Shown piece by piece: positions 36,182 to 45,159 of a stretch of DNA of 64,000 bases (position 1 is the first letter of the stretch; each line of letters starts with the position of its first letter). The DNA is from Marinirhabdus sp963799365 (GTDB lineage Bacteria > Bacteroidota > Bacteroidia > Flavobacteriales > Flavobacteriaceae), in the NCBI GenBank assembly GCA_963799365.1, contig CAWCWV010000001.1, positions 434,001 through 498,000 on the forward strand. The letters are read 5' to 3'. Position numbers and translations under genes: made by a program. Below the pieces are notes generated by a model. The model was not told where the DNA came from, did not search any database, and saw nothing but the letters and a program-made list of their open reading frames with translations.

Positions 36182-36991
36182 ATGAAAGATAAAAGAATCT
36201 TGTATGTGTCTTCTGAAGTAGTTCCTTACCTGCCGGAGACCGAGATTTCTTCCATGTCGTTTGAGGCACCGAGAATGGTTAATAGCAAAGGCGGACAAAT
36301 ACGAATTTTTATGCCGCGCTACGGAAATATAAACGAACGTCGTCACCAATTACATGAAGTGATACGTTTGTCTGGAATGAACCTTGTGATAAACGATATG
36401 GATATGCCGCTAATTATTAAAGTAGCCTCTATTCCAAAAGAACGCATGCAGGTGTATTTTATAGATAATGAAGAATATTTTAAGCGAAAAGCAACCTATG
36501 CAGACGAGGACGGAAACTTATTTCCAGATAACGATGAACGCGCTATCTTTTTCGCTAAAGGAGTGATAGAAACCGTTAAAAAATTAAACTGGTCTCCAGA
36601 TATAATCCATGTACACGGATGGTTGGCTTCTTTTTTGCCTTTATACCTTCGTAATTATTATAGTAACGAGCCGTTGTTCGAAAATAGTAAAATTGTTACC
36701 TCCGTATACAATCAAGGCTTCGATGGCACGTTAGATGAAAAGGTAACGCATAAATTAGGTTTTGATGGCATTGCTGATGCGGTTATTGCAGACTTAAAAA
36801 ATCCAGATTATGTGAATGTTATGAAAGTAGCGCTTAACAATAGCGACGCTGTCATCATTAATTCCGAAGAAATACCACAAGCACTAAAAGACCATCTCGA
36901 AACCCTTGATAAACCAGTGTTGCCTTATCAAACTACCGAAACCATCGAAGAAGCTTACTTAGATTTTTACCAAAACAAAGTACTGGGATAA
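36182..36991 (+). CDS. glycogen/starch synthase catalytic-domain protein (GT5 N-terminal domain only)
   Basis: A 269-residue protein covering only the first Rossmann domain of GT5 glycogen synthases: RILYVSSEVVPYLPETEISS (with the KxGGL-type loop replaced), RIFMPRYGNINERRHQLHEV, the FFAKGVIETVKKLNW helix and IIHVHGWLASFLPLYLR. The C-terminal half with the sugar-nucleotide-binding E-X7-E site is absent, and the protein ends cleanly at a stop 22 bases before the DUF4270 gene. It is not a broken gene; the short form is common in Bacteroidota. Without the second domain, glucosyl transfer is doubtful and the true role is unknown. Confidence 0.8.
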   Translation: MKDKRILYVSSEVVPYLPETEISSMSFEAPRMVNSKGGQIRIFMPRYGNINERRHQLHEVIRLSGMNLVINDMDMPLIIKVASIPKERMQVYFIDNEEYFKRKATYADEDGNLFPDNDERAIFFAKGVIETVKKLNWSPDIIHVHGWLASFLPLYLRNYYSNEPLFENSKIVTSVYNQGFDGTLDEKVTHKLGFDGIADAVIADLKNPDYVNVMKVALNNSDAVIINSEEIPQALKDHLETLDKPVLPYQTTETIEEAYLDFYQNKVLG

Positions 36992-37013
36992 CCAGCATTT
37001 TTTAAAGAGCATT

Positions 37014-38588
37014 ATGAAGATAAAGAATATGTTGCCAAAACTAGTGGCAATCTTACTAGTAATCGTGGTTTTTGCTTCCTGTGAAGAAGATTTTAACACC
37101 ATTGGGTCCGATATAGTAGACCAAAATTTTACGACAGAACTTTTTGATGAAAGTACTGTAATTTCTTATAGTAGAAAGTTGCTTCCGGTACAAACCAACT
37201 CACTTCCTGCTTATCAATTAGGAGTGTATAATGATCCAGTATATGGAGAGTCCAGAGTTAATTTGTTAAGCCAGCTTACCTTGCAAACAGGTGACCCGGA
37301 TTTTGGAGAATGTGTCCAGTTAGATAGCGTAGTGCTGTATTTACCATTCTTTAGTGAATCCACTCTCGCAAATGAAGTGACCACCTATACATTGGATTCT
37401 GTTTTTGGAAACGAGCCAATTAATATATCTATATATGAATCTAATTTCTTTTTGAGAGATTTAGATCCGGATTCAGGTTTTGAAGATCCTCAAAATTATT
37501 ATTCAAATCAGGGACAAACGTTCGATATGTTTCAGGGCGAACTTATTACTACCATCAAGAATTTTAAACCTTCAAATAAGGCAATTGTCCTAAATGATTC
37601 TGTCTCACTACCTCCCGGGTTACGTGCCAACCTTCCTTTAGAAATCTTTCAAGAAAAGATTTTTGATATGCAAGGCAGTAATGAGCTTATCAATAATAAC
37701 AATTTCCGTGAATTTTTCAGAGGTTTGTACTTTAAAGTAGAAAGCTCAAATGGGAACGGTGGAAGTTTGTTTCTATTCGACGTATTGGACGGAAACAATG
37801 ATCCAACAGATGATGCAAGAATAGATCTTTTTTATAGATCTAAAATCCTAGTAGGAGATGATAGTTGTGAGGCTAACACTGCAGATTTTGACGAAAATAA
37901 TTTTCGTTTAAATTTCAATGCTATTAGCGTAAACACCTTTGAGAACGATTTAAGCCCAGATGTGGCAAGTGCCTTGGCAAACCCCAATATTTTTGAAGGT
38001 GAAGAAACCCTTTATATTCGAGGTGGCGATCCTATAATTACCGTTGTAGAACTTTTTGGAAAAGATTTGGACAATAACGGTGTTGCAGATCAGCTAGAAT
38101 TTCTCAGAGACCAAGAATGGCTCATTAATGAAGCGAATCTTATTTTTTATGTAGACCAAGATAAGATAACGGGAGGTGAGGCAGAGCCAGACAGAATAGT
38201 AATGTACGATCTTGGTAATGATACGTTCTTGGTAGATTTACCATTAGATCCTACCTCAAGTGAAGAAGACTCAGGGGCTTTGGTAGAGCATTTTGGTCCT
38301 CTAGTGCGTGGTAGTGATGAAAATGGACAATTTTATAAAATAAGGATTACAAATCATGTGAGTAACCTTATCAATAAAGATTCTACCAATGTGCCTTTAG
38401 GATTGGTGGTGTCTCAAAATGTAACGGAGTTCGATTTTCAAGATTTAGAAAATTCACAGGCCCCAGGAATAGTAAATGTGCCAGCGGCAACCATACTTTC
38501 GCCTAGGGGAACTATTTTGTTTGGTAATAAAGCCACCAACCCGGCGAAGCGATTAAAACTTCAAATTTTCTATACAGAACCTAACTAA
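37014..38588 (+). CDS. DUF4270 family lipoprotein
   Basis: A 524-residue lipoprotein: signal segment and lipobox FASC (Cys23), then EEDFNTIGSDIVDQNFTT and VQTNSLPAYQLGVYNDPVYG, the characteristic opening of DUF4270. The rest is beta-rich, with repeats of acidic loops such as EEDSGALVEHFGPLVRG. Function is not known; the gene is regularly found next to the GT5-like gene and glmS in this family, and the order is kept here with gaps of 22 and 10 bases. It is probably an outer membrane surface or periplasmic protein. Confidence 0.85.
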   Translation: MKIKNMLPKLVAILLVIVVFASCEEDFNTIGSDIVDQNFTTELFDESTVISYSRKLLPVQTNSLPAYQLGVYNDPVYGESRVNLLSQLTLQTGDPDFGECVQLDSVVLYLPFFSESTLANEVTTYTLDSVFGNEPINISIYESNFFLRDLDPDSGFEDPQNYYSNQGQTFDMFQGELITTIKNFKPSNKAIVLNDSVSLPPGLRANLPLEIFQEKIFDMQGSNELINNNNFREFFRGLYFKVESSNGNGGSLFLFDVLDGNNDPTDDARIDLFYRSKILVGDDSCEANTADFDENNFRLNFNAISVNTFENDLSPDVASALANPNIFEGEETLYIRGGDPIITVVELFGKDLDNNGVADQLEFLRDQEWLINEANLIFYVDQDKITGGEAEPDRIVMYDLGNDTFLVDLPLDPTSSEEDSGALVEHFGPLVRGSDENGQFYKIRITNHVSNLINKDSTNVPLGLVVSQNVTEFDFQDLENSQAPGIVNVPAATILSPRGTILFGNKATNPAKRLKLQIFYTEPN

Positions 38589-38598
38589 ATTATTTTTT

Positions 38599-40445
38599 AT
38601 GTGCGGCATCGTAGGTTATATTGGTAAAAGAGAAGCATATCCTATTATTATAAACGGTTTAAAGCGTTTAGAATATCGTGGTTATGACAGCGCGGGAATT
38701 GCTTTATATGATGGCTCCCAAATTCAACTTTGCAAAACCAAAGGAAAAGTTGCAGATCTCGAAGAACGCGTCGCAAAAGAAATCGAAACCACCGGAAGTC
38801 TTGGGATAGGTCATACCCGTTGGGCAACACACGGGGTTCCTAACGATGTAAATTCACACCCACATTACAGTAATAGTGGGGACCTGGTAATTATCCACAA
38901 CGGTATCATCGAAAATTACGCCTCCATAAAAAAGGAACTTATCAATCGTGGGTATCATTTTAATAGTGATACAGATACAGAAGTATTGGTAAATCTCATT
39001 GAAGAAGTTAAGAAAAAAGAAAAAGTAAAACTTGGAAAAGCCGTTCAAATAGCTTTAAATCAGGTGGTAGGGGCGTATGCTATCGCATTGTTTGATAGAA
39101 ACAAGCCAGACGAAATTGTAGTTGCAAAACTAGGAAGTCCGCTAGCTATTGGTATAGGAAAGGATGAGTTTTTTGTAGCCAGTGATGCCACACCATTTAT
39201 TGAATTTACCAACAACGCCATTTATCTCGAAGACGAAGAAATGGCCATCATACGCCGTGGACGAGAGGTAAAGGTGCGCAAGATCAAAGGTGATTATGAA
39301 GTTGCTCCTTACATTCAGGAATTAAAATTAAACATAGAGCAGATTGAAAAAGGTGGGTACGATCATTTTATGTTGAAGGAAATATACGAACAACCTTCTG
39401 TAATAAAAGATACATATCGCGGACGGTTGCTAGCCGATAAGGGAATTGTGAAACTGGGCGGATTAGAAGATTATATTGAAAAATTTACCAATGCAGACCG
39501 AATTATAATAGTAGCCTGCGAACCTCTTGGCACGCAGGACTGGTAGCTGAATATATTTTTGAAGACCTTGCCCGTATCCCAGTTGAGGTAGAATATGCTT
39601 CAGAGTTTAGATACCGAAATCCAATCATTACAGAAAAAGACGTAGTTATAGCCATTTCTCAAAGTGGTGAAACTGCAGATACCTTGGCGGCTATTAAACT
39701 GGCAAAAGAGAAAGGAGCCTTTGTATATGGAGTTTGTAACGTTGTGGGGTCTACTATTTCCAGAGAAACACACAGTGGCACCTACACGCACGCAGGTCCA
39801 GAAATTGGTGTGGCTTCTACAAAAGCATTTACCACTCAAATCACTGTGCTTACAATGATGGCATTACGTTTGGCAAAAGCAAAAGGCACTATTTCTCAAA
39901 GTGATTATATGGCGCATTTGCAAGAGTTAGATACCATTCCGGCTAAAGTAGAAGAAGCTTTACAAAGTGATGATAAAATAAAAGAAATAGCTGCAAAATT
40001 TAAAGATGCGTCAAATTTCTTATACCTCGGAAGAGGCTACAATTTCCCAGTAGCTTTAGAAGGAGCTTTAAAATTAAAAGAAATCTCCTATATTCACGCA
40101 GAAGGATATCCAGCAGCCGAAATGAAACACGGTCCTATTGCCCTCATCGATGAACTAATGCCTGTTGTGGTGATTGCGGTAAACAGCAACCATTACGAAA
40201 AGGTGGTGAGTAACATAGAGGAAATCAAAGCTCGAAAAGGAAAAATAATCGCCGTGGTTACCGAAGGAGATACTCAGGTTAAAGAACTGGCCGATTATAT
40301 TATGGAAGTTCCAAAAACTCCAGAGAGCCTAAGTCCCTTGGTTACTACTATTCCCTTGCAATTATTATCGTATCATATTGCAGTAATGCTAGAACGAAAT
40401 GTAGACCAGCCTCGTAATTTGGCAAAGAGTGTTACGGTAGAATAA
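38599..40445 (+). CDS. glmS: glucosamine-fructose-6-phosphate aminotransferase, one frameshift
   Basis: The N-terminal Ntn glutaminase starts MCGIVGYIGKREAYP with nucleophile Cys2; RGYDSAGIAL and GHTRWATHG follow. The frame breaks at VAC|EPLGTQDW (stop 39546). Adding one G at 39520/39521 gives VACGTSWHAGLVAEYIFEDL and continues through the two SIS domains (SQSGETADTL, STKAFTTQ, EGALKLKEISYIHAEG) to the C-terminal NLAKSVTVE, for 615 residues. It makes glucosamine-6-phosphate for cell wall and lipid A. As the gene is essential, the lost base is most likely a sequencing error. Confidence 0.93.
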
Positions 40446-40533
40446 TAAATTAGTATTTCAAAAAAGGCTTATTTTCTCTCCGAATATCTGCAGTTCACTG
40501 TGTAACTCGGCGGAATAATATTATCTTTATTCC

Positions 40534-41256
40534 GTGAAAGTCATCAATCTTATTGCGGGACCCAGAAATCTCTCCACGGCGCTTATGTACAGCTTTGCCC
40601 AGCGGAACGATACAATTGTACTAGACGAGCCTTTTTACGCCTATTATCTTATAAATTCAGCTACCGCAGTTCACCATCCTTCAGCGAAAGAAATTTGTAC
40701 TTCCATGGAAGTGGATGAGGCAAGAATTGTTGAGTCTATCCATAATATTTCAGTAAAAAACAATGTCTTCGTAAAAGGAATGGCGCATCATTACTTGAGC
40801 GATACGCCAGATTTTATTCTGAAATGGAACAACATTATCCTAATTCGTCATCCCGAAAAATTGCTGGCTTCTTTTTCAAAAGTCATTGAGAATCCCACAA
40901 TTGGAGATATTGGAATAAAAAAAGCTTCGGAAATCTTTTCTTATTTAACGTCCCAAGGAAAAGTTCCACTCGTGATAGATAGTGATGAATTGCTAAAAGA
41001 TCCTCCGGCATATTTAAAAAAAGTATGCGTATGCTTAGAAATTCCCTTTACCTCAACAATGCTGAGTTGGGACAAAGGAGGAATTCCCGAAGATGGTATT
41101 TGGGCGAAGCATTGGTATGAAAATGTTCATAATTCCGAAGGCTTCGCAATACAAGCTACTAGCAGTCAAGCAATGCCAGCTAGATTACAAGTAATTTTGG
41201 ATGAAGCACTTCCGTATTACAACATTTTAAAAAATCACATTCTTAAAAACAACTAA
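40534..41256 (+). CDS. sulfotransferase-like P-loop protein
   Basis: A 240-residue P-loop protein. The N-terminal loop GPRNLSTALMYSFAQR (about 8-23) replaces the classic PAPS-binding loop in the way of the Sulfotransfer_5 group, followed by DEPFYAYYL and the strand NIILIRHPEKLLASF, which holds the 3'-phosphate-binding Arg-Ser-type region. It is translationally joined to a class IV aminotransferase (stop and ATG are adjacent), an association found in many Bacteroidota. Actual sulfotransfer is not proved for this group. GTG start. Confidence 0.72.
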   Translation: MKVINLIAGPRNLSTALMYSFAQRNDTIVLDEPFYAYYLINSATAVHHPSAKEICTSMEVDEARIVESIHNISVKNNVFVKGMAHHYLSDTPDFILKWNNIILIRHPEKLLASFSKVIENPTIGDIGIKKASEIFSYLTSQGKVPLVIDSDELLKDPPAYLKKVCVCLEIPFTSTMLSWDKGGIPEDGIWAKHWYENVHNSEGFAIQATSSQAMPARLQVILDEALPYYNILKNHILKNN

Positions 41257-42151
41257 ATGCTACAACAAAGAAATCCCAAGAACGATAACATTCAGGTTTA
41301 TGTAAAAGATGGTTTGTACCCAAGAGCTGAAGCCAAGGTTTCGGTATTTGATAGCTCGGTGCAAGGAGGTGATGCTGTTTGGGAAGGATTGAGGGTGTAT
41401 CCAGAAGGAATCGTTTGTTTGGACAAACACTTAACTCGTTTACATGAGAGTGCAAAGACATTGGCTTTTGTAGATATTCCTACGAAAGCATTCATTAAGA
41501 AAGCCATAAAATTAACGTTGGATGCTAATGGCATGAACGATGAAACCCATATTCGGCTTACGCTTACCAGGGGAGAAAAAATCACCAGTGGGATGGATCC
41601 ACGGCTAAATCAGGATGGGAGTTGCTTAATTGTACTCGCTGAATGGAAGCCGTTGGTGTATGATAATAACAGCGGAATTAAAGTGCTTAGTACAAGCCAA
41701 CGACGTAATTCACCGCAATACTTAGATAGTAAAATCCACCACAATAACTTATTAAATAACATTATCGCTAAAATACAGGCCAACTTTGCAGGAAAAGATG
41801 CCGGATTAATGCTGGACGATCGTGGTTTTGTTGCCGAACTTAACGGAAGCAATCTTTTCATGGTGAAAGACGGAAAGGTAGTTTCGCCCTATGCTCACTG
41901 CATGCTTGCCGGGAATCACAAGAGCAACAGTGATTGAACTGTGTAAAAAAAGCAGCATTGAAATTGTTGAACAAGACATTACCTTATCACAATTATATAA
42001 TGCAGATGGGGTTTTTGCCACTGGAACCATGGGAAAGTCACTCCGGTGGTTGAAATTGATGGGCGGGAGATTAAAAAAGACAATACATTAAATGGGTAAG
42101 ATTCTGACGCTATTTAAAAAAGAGATTCGAAGCTATTGCGAACCATTATAA
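41257..42151 (+). CDS. class IV aminotransferase (branched-chain/D-amino acid type), three frameshifts
   Basis: The first frame (41257-41937) carries VFDSSVQGGDAVWEGLRVY, RLHESAKTLAF, the PLP-Lys region KIHHNNLLNNI and DDRGFVAELNGSNLFMVKDG. An extra T at 41899, a missing base near 42035 and an extra G at 42094-42096 interrupt it. Correction gives PYAHACLPGITRATVIELC, GVFATGTMGEVTPVVEIDGR and an end at 42151, for 297 residues, the usual size. The enzyme moves an amino group between a branched-chain or D-amino acid and a 2-oxo acid using PLP. The fold type IV assignment is firm; the substrate is not. Confidence 0.82.
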
Positions 42152-42236
42152 CATTTCTTTCTTGCTTTTATATATGCATACAAATAGCCCGACAACCGCT
42201 CAATTAAAAACCCTTCAAAATTTTAGGTAAAATCCG

Positions 42237-42268
42237 TTGTAATATTCAGCAAGAAAAAACTATCTTTG
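42237..42268 (+). promoter_or_regulatory. promoter of atpD-atpC
   Basis: TTG at 42237-42239 and TATCTTTG at 42261-42268 are separated by 21 bases, a good match to the Bacteroidota -33/-7 consensus. The expected start is near 42274, about 55 bases before the atpD ATG. Confidence 0.75.
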
Positions 42269-42283
42269 CACCGTTGAAAAAAG

Positions 42284-42300
42284 GGGTGTTTTGTACACCC
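42284..42300 (+). promoter_or_regulatory. 5' leader hairpin of atpD
   Basis: GGGTGT pairs with ACACCC over a 5-base loop about ten bases downstream of the expected transcript start. No T-run follows, so this is not a terminator; a role in message stability or in start-site accessibility is possible. Confidence 0.5.
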
Positions 42301-42329
42301 GTATATAACTAAAACAGATACAGTTAACA

Positions 42330-43838
42330 ATGTCAAAAGTTACAGGTAAAGTTGCTCAAATTATAGGCCCGGTAGTAGATGTTGTATTTGCTTCCAGTGA
42401 AGATCTTCCAAGAATTTATGATTCTCTTGAAATTGATAATGCAGATGGTTCTAAATTAATCTTAGAAGTTCAGTCTCATATTGGAGAAGATACTGTACGA
42501 ACCATTTCGATGGATTCTACAGATGGATTAAGTAGAGGAACTAAAGTACTTTCTACAGGAAATCCTATTCAAATGCCAATTGGAGAAGATATATACGGAA
42601 GACTTTTTAATGTAATTGGAGATGCTATTGATGGTCTTGGAGATCTACCAAAAAGCGGAAAGAACGGATTACCAATTCACCGGGAAGCTCCTAAATTTGA
42701 AGATCTTTCAACTTCTGCCGAGGTATTGTTTACAGGTATTAAAGTAATTGACCTTATTGAGCCTTATGCCAAAGGTGGTAAAATTGGTCTTTTTGGTGGT
42801 GCTGGTGTTGGTAAAACCGTATTGATCCAGGAATTGATTAATAACATCGCAAAAGGACATGGTGGATTATCAGTTTTTGCAGGAGTGGGAGAGCGTACTC
42901 GTGAAGGGAATGACCTTTTGAGAGAGATGCTTGAATCTGGTATTATAAAGTATGGTGATGATTTTCTTCACTCCATGGAAGAAGGCGGATGGGATTTGTC
43001 TAAAGTAGACAAGAAAGCTATGAAAGAATCGAAGGCAACTTTCGTTTTCGGTCAGATGAACGAACCTCCGGGAGCAAGAGCTCGGGTAGCTTTATCAGGA
43101 TTAACCATTGCCGAATATTTTCGTGATGGAGCAGGTGATGGGCAAGGGAAAGATGTACTTTTCTTCGTAGATAATATTTTCCGATTTACACAGGCAGGTT
43201 CTGAGGTGTCAGCACTTTTGGGTCGTATGCCATCAGCGGTGGGTTATCAACCGACCCTTGCTACAGAGATGGGTGTGATGCAGGAAAGAATTACCTCTAC
43301 TAAAAATGGATCTATTACTTCTGTACAGGCGGTTTATGTACCTGCAGATGATTTAACTGATCCGGCGCCGGCGACTACATTTGCCCACCTGGATGCAACC
43401 ACGGTACTTTCCCGTAAAATTGCAGAGCTTGGTATTTATCCTGCGGTAGATCCGTTAGATTCTACTTCGAGAATTTTGTCAGCAGACATTCTTGGTAAGG
43501 AGCACTATGAATGTGCACAGAATGTAAAAGAGCTATTGCAACGTTATAAAGAGCTTCAGGATATTATTGCAATTCTGGGGATGGAAGAACTTTCTGAAGA
43601 AGATAAGTTAGCGGTGAGCCGCGCAAGAAGGGTTCAGCGTTTCTTATCGCAACCTTTTCACGTTGCGGAACAGTTTACAGGTATTCCAGGAGTACTGGTT
43701 GATATCAAAGACACAATCAAGGGCTTTAACATGATTATGGACGGAGAGTTAGATCACCTTCCGGAAGCAGCTTTCAACCTTAAAGGAACCATTGAAGAAG
43801 CTATAGAGGCTGGAGAGAAAATGTTAGCAGAGGCTTAA
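42330..43838 (+). CDS. atpD: F0F1 ATP synthase subunit beta
   Basis: A 502-residue catalytic beta subunit. Walker A is GGAGVGKT (156-163), followed by GVGERTREGNDL, the Walker B region DVLFFVDNIFRF, ALLGRMPSAVGYQPTLATEMG and the DELSEED-like loop EELSEEDKLAVSRARR. It hydrolyses or makes ATP at the membrane F1 head. In Bacteroidota atpD-atpC form a unit separate from the other subunit genes, as here. A 55-base leader with a hairpin and a clear promoter precede it. Confidence 0.98.
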   Translation: MSKVTGKVAQIIGPVVDVVFASSEDLPRIYDSLEIDNADGSKLILEVQSHIGEDTVRTISMDSTDGLSRGTKVLSTGNPIQMPIGEDIYGRLFNVIGDAIDGLGDLPKSGKNGLPIHREAPKFEDLSTSAEVLFTGIKVIDLIEPYAKGGKIGLFGGAGVGKTVLIQELINNIAKGHGGLSVFAGVGERTREGNDLLREMLESGIIKYGDDFLHSMEEGGWDLSKVDKKAMKESKATFVFGQMNEPPGARARVALSGLTIAEYFRDGAGDGQGKDVLFFVDNIFRFTQAGSEVSALLGRMPSAVGYQPTLATEMGVMQERITSTKNGSITSVQAVYVPADDLTDPAPATTFAHLDATTVLSRKIAELGIYPAVDPLDSTSRILSADILGKEHYECAQNVKELLQRYKELQDIIAILGMEELSEEDKLAVSRARRVQRFLSQPFHVAEQFTGIPGVLVDIKDTIKGFNMIMDGELDHLPEAAFNLKGTIEEAIEAGEKMLAEA

Positions 43839-43847
43839 AAAAGAAAT

Positions 43848-43915
43848 GAGTATTGAGTATTTAGTTATTAGCAAAATTGCTAAACTCAATACTCACTACT
43901 AATAACTCAATACTA
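43848..43915. repeat. inverted and direct repeat spacer between atpD and atpC
   Basis: GAGTATTGAGT (43848-43858) is the exact reverse complement of ACTCAATACTC (43884-43894), and the second arm is repeated in part as ACTCAATACT just after. The spacer RNA can form a long hairpin between the two coding regions. It could lower expression of epsilon relative to beta, matching the 1:3 subunit ratio. Confidence 0.7.
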
Positions 43916-43921
43916 AAATTA

Positions 43922-44197
43922 ATGTATTTAGAAATAGTAACCCCAGAAGCCTCTCTAGTAAGCGGTGAAGTAGGAAGCGTAACTGTGCCAGGAATGGACG
44001 GGGAGTTTCAAATGTTGAATAACCACGCTGCTATTGTTTCTCTTTTAGTTGAAGGTGAAGTGCGCTTTAAAGGAAACCCAACCATCGCCGAAGGACACAA
44101 AAACAAGTTCATCCAAAAAGAAGGTAAATGGACGATGCAAATAAATGGTGGTACTATAGAGTGTAGCGATAATAAAGTAATTATACTCGCAGACTAG
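43922..44197 (+). CDS. atpC: F0F1 ATP synthase subunit epsilon
   Basis: A 91-residue epsilon subunit: MYLEIVTPEASLVSGEVGSVTVPGMDGEFQMLNNHAAIVSLL is the typical N-terminal beta-sandwich; the C-terminal two-helix domain is absent, giving the short form usual for this phylum. The real start is ATG 43922; a longer open frame from 43877 is encoded by the repeat spacer. It couples and inhibits rotation of the F1 motor. A terminator at 44231 follows. Confidence 0.93.
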   Translation: MYLEIVTPEASLVSGEVGSVTVPGMDGEFQMLNNHAAIVSLLVEGEVRFKGNPTIAEGHKNKFIQKEGKWTMQINGGTIECSDNKVIILAD

Positions 44198-44230
44198 CTT
44201 CGGTACAATTTAGAAAATAAAAATATATTA

Positions 44231-44267
44231 AATCCCAAATTTCAAAAAAGGAGTTTGGGATTTTTAT
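44231..44267 (+). terminator. intrinsic terminator after atpC
   Basis: AATCCCAAA pairs with TTTGGGATT around a 14-base loop and is followed by a T-rich tail. It lies 33 bases past the atpC stop. Confidence 0.85.
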
Positions 44268-44270
44268 TTT

Positions 44271-44308
44271 GCCTAATGCCTAATGCCTAATGCCTAATGC
44301 CTAATGCC
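44271..44308. repeat. heptamer tandem repeat (GCCTAAT)5
   Basis: Five exact copies of GCCTAAT plus a partial sixth lie just behind the atpC terminator. The gap from 44309 to 44409 shows nothing further. Compare the (CACAAAC)5 tract at 35022, which has the same unit length and copy number but a different sequence. Confidence 0.9.
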
Positions 44309-44409
44309 GAGTTCCTCTTACTCAAGATAAATCAAAATCTGGCATAATTCTTTTTCGGAAGTAGTAAGGTTTAGCTAATCATAGTGAGATATTTGGCTAT
44401 ATAAGACAC

Positions 44410-44934
44410 TTAAATAGTCAATTCATTTTCAGTTTGTAGTTCAATTCCTCTTTTAAAGATTTGTGCGATTATGAAAATGATGCCAGCCAAGAACAAAAAC
44501 TCTCCGCTACCCCAATTCTCACTTAAGTCCATCCCAGATTTTGTGAGCCATTTAGTATGTCCTTGCGCAATGTAAGCTAATAGACCAGCACTAACCGCTA
44601 CATAACTAATTTTTGATAGTTGCTCTGAAACCGCTTCAGTAAACGGATGTCTTACATCCATTTTTGAGAATATTTTAATCACCAAGAATGCGATATACGC
44701 CTTAATAAGCAAGAATGCCAACAAAAATGAAATGTGGTTGGTGTATTGAAAGGTACTCCATTCCTGCAATGTCGAAAGATCTAGCCCAAGGTATAAATCT
44801 TTGGAAACTTCAGGATCAAAAAGACTCATGAGGTAAGTAGTTAGTAACGCGCCCGCTTCAATTAGCAGGCCAATAAAGATAATCCAGAAGATAATCTTCA
44901 TTATAGAAAGTAGTTTTGTTGTATTTGTGTTCAT
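44410..44934 (-). CDS. DUF2975 family membrane protein (copy 2)
   Basis: A 174-residue protein with four membrane helices (about 10-32, 62-84, 112-130, 140-160), fitting DUF2975. It ends with RGIELQTENELTI, close to the end of the other DUF2975 protein in this module (EENDLTI). It is downstream of the XRE regulator with 15 bases between. DUF2975 proteins are often paired with a YozG-type regulator, but their action is unknown; two copies around one regulator is less usual. Confidence 0.78.
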   Translation of the reverse strand: MNTNTTKLLSIMKIIFWIIFIGLLIEAGALLTTYLMSLFDPEVSKDLYLGLDLSTLQEWSTFQYTNHISFLLAFLLIKAYIAFLVIKIFSKMDVRHPFTEAVSEQLSKISYVAVSAGLLAYIAQGHTKWLTKSGMDLSENWGSGEFLFLAGIIFIIAQIFKRGIELQTENELTI

Positions 44935-44949
44935 AGTTTTAAAATTTAG

Positions 44950-45156
44950 TTATTCTGAAATATAAATGAGAATATCCCCTGGCTGACACTGCAACGCCTC
45001 GCAAATAGCTTCCAGGGTACTAAAGCGAACCGCTTTTGCCTTACCTGATCTTAGGATGGAAAGATTGGCTTCGGTAATGCCCACGATTTCTGCTAGCTCC
45101 TTGCCTTTCATATCTCTTTCGGATAAAATTGTATCTAGGCTTATTTGTATGGGCAT
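44950..45156 (-). CDS. XRE-family helix-turn-helix regulator (YozG-like)
   Basis: A 68-residue single-domain regulator: LDTILSERDMKGKELAEIVGITEANLSILRSGKAKAV contains the HTH (about 18-40), then FSTLEAICEALQCQPGDILIYI, typical of the short Cro/C1 proteins encoded beside DUF2975 genes. Three bases separate it from the upstream DUF2975 stop. It probably binds DNA as a dimer and controls its own operon; no operator is evident from one copy. Confidence 0.88.
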   Translation of the reverse strand: MPIQISLDTILSERDMKGKELAEIVGITEANLSILRSGKAKAVRFSTLEAICEALQCQPGDILIYISE

Positions 45157-45159
45157 AGG

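Noticed and set aside
43877..43921. Longer atpC start from 43877
   Set aside because: The 15 extra residues are encoded by the self-complementary spacer; MYLEIVTPEA at 43922 is the family start.
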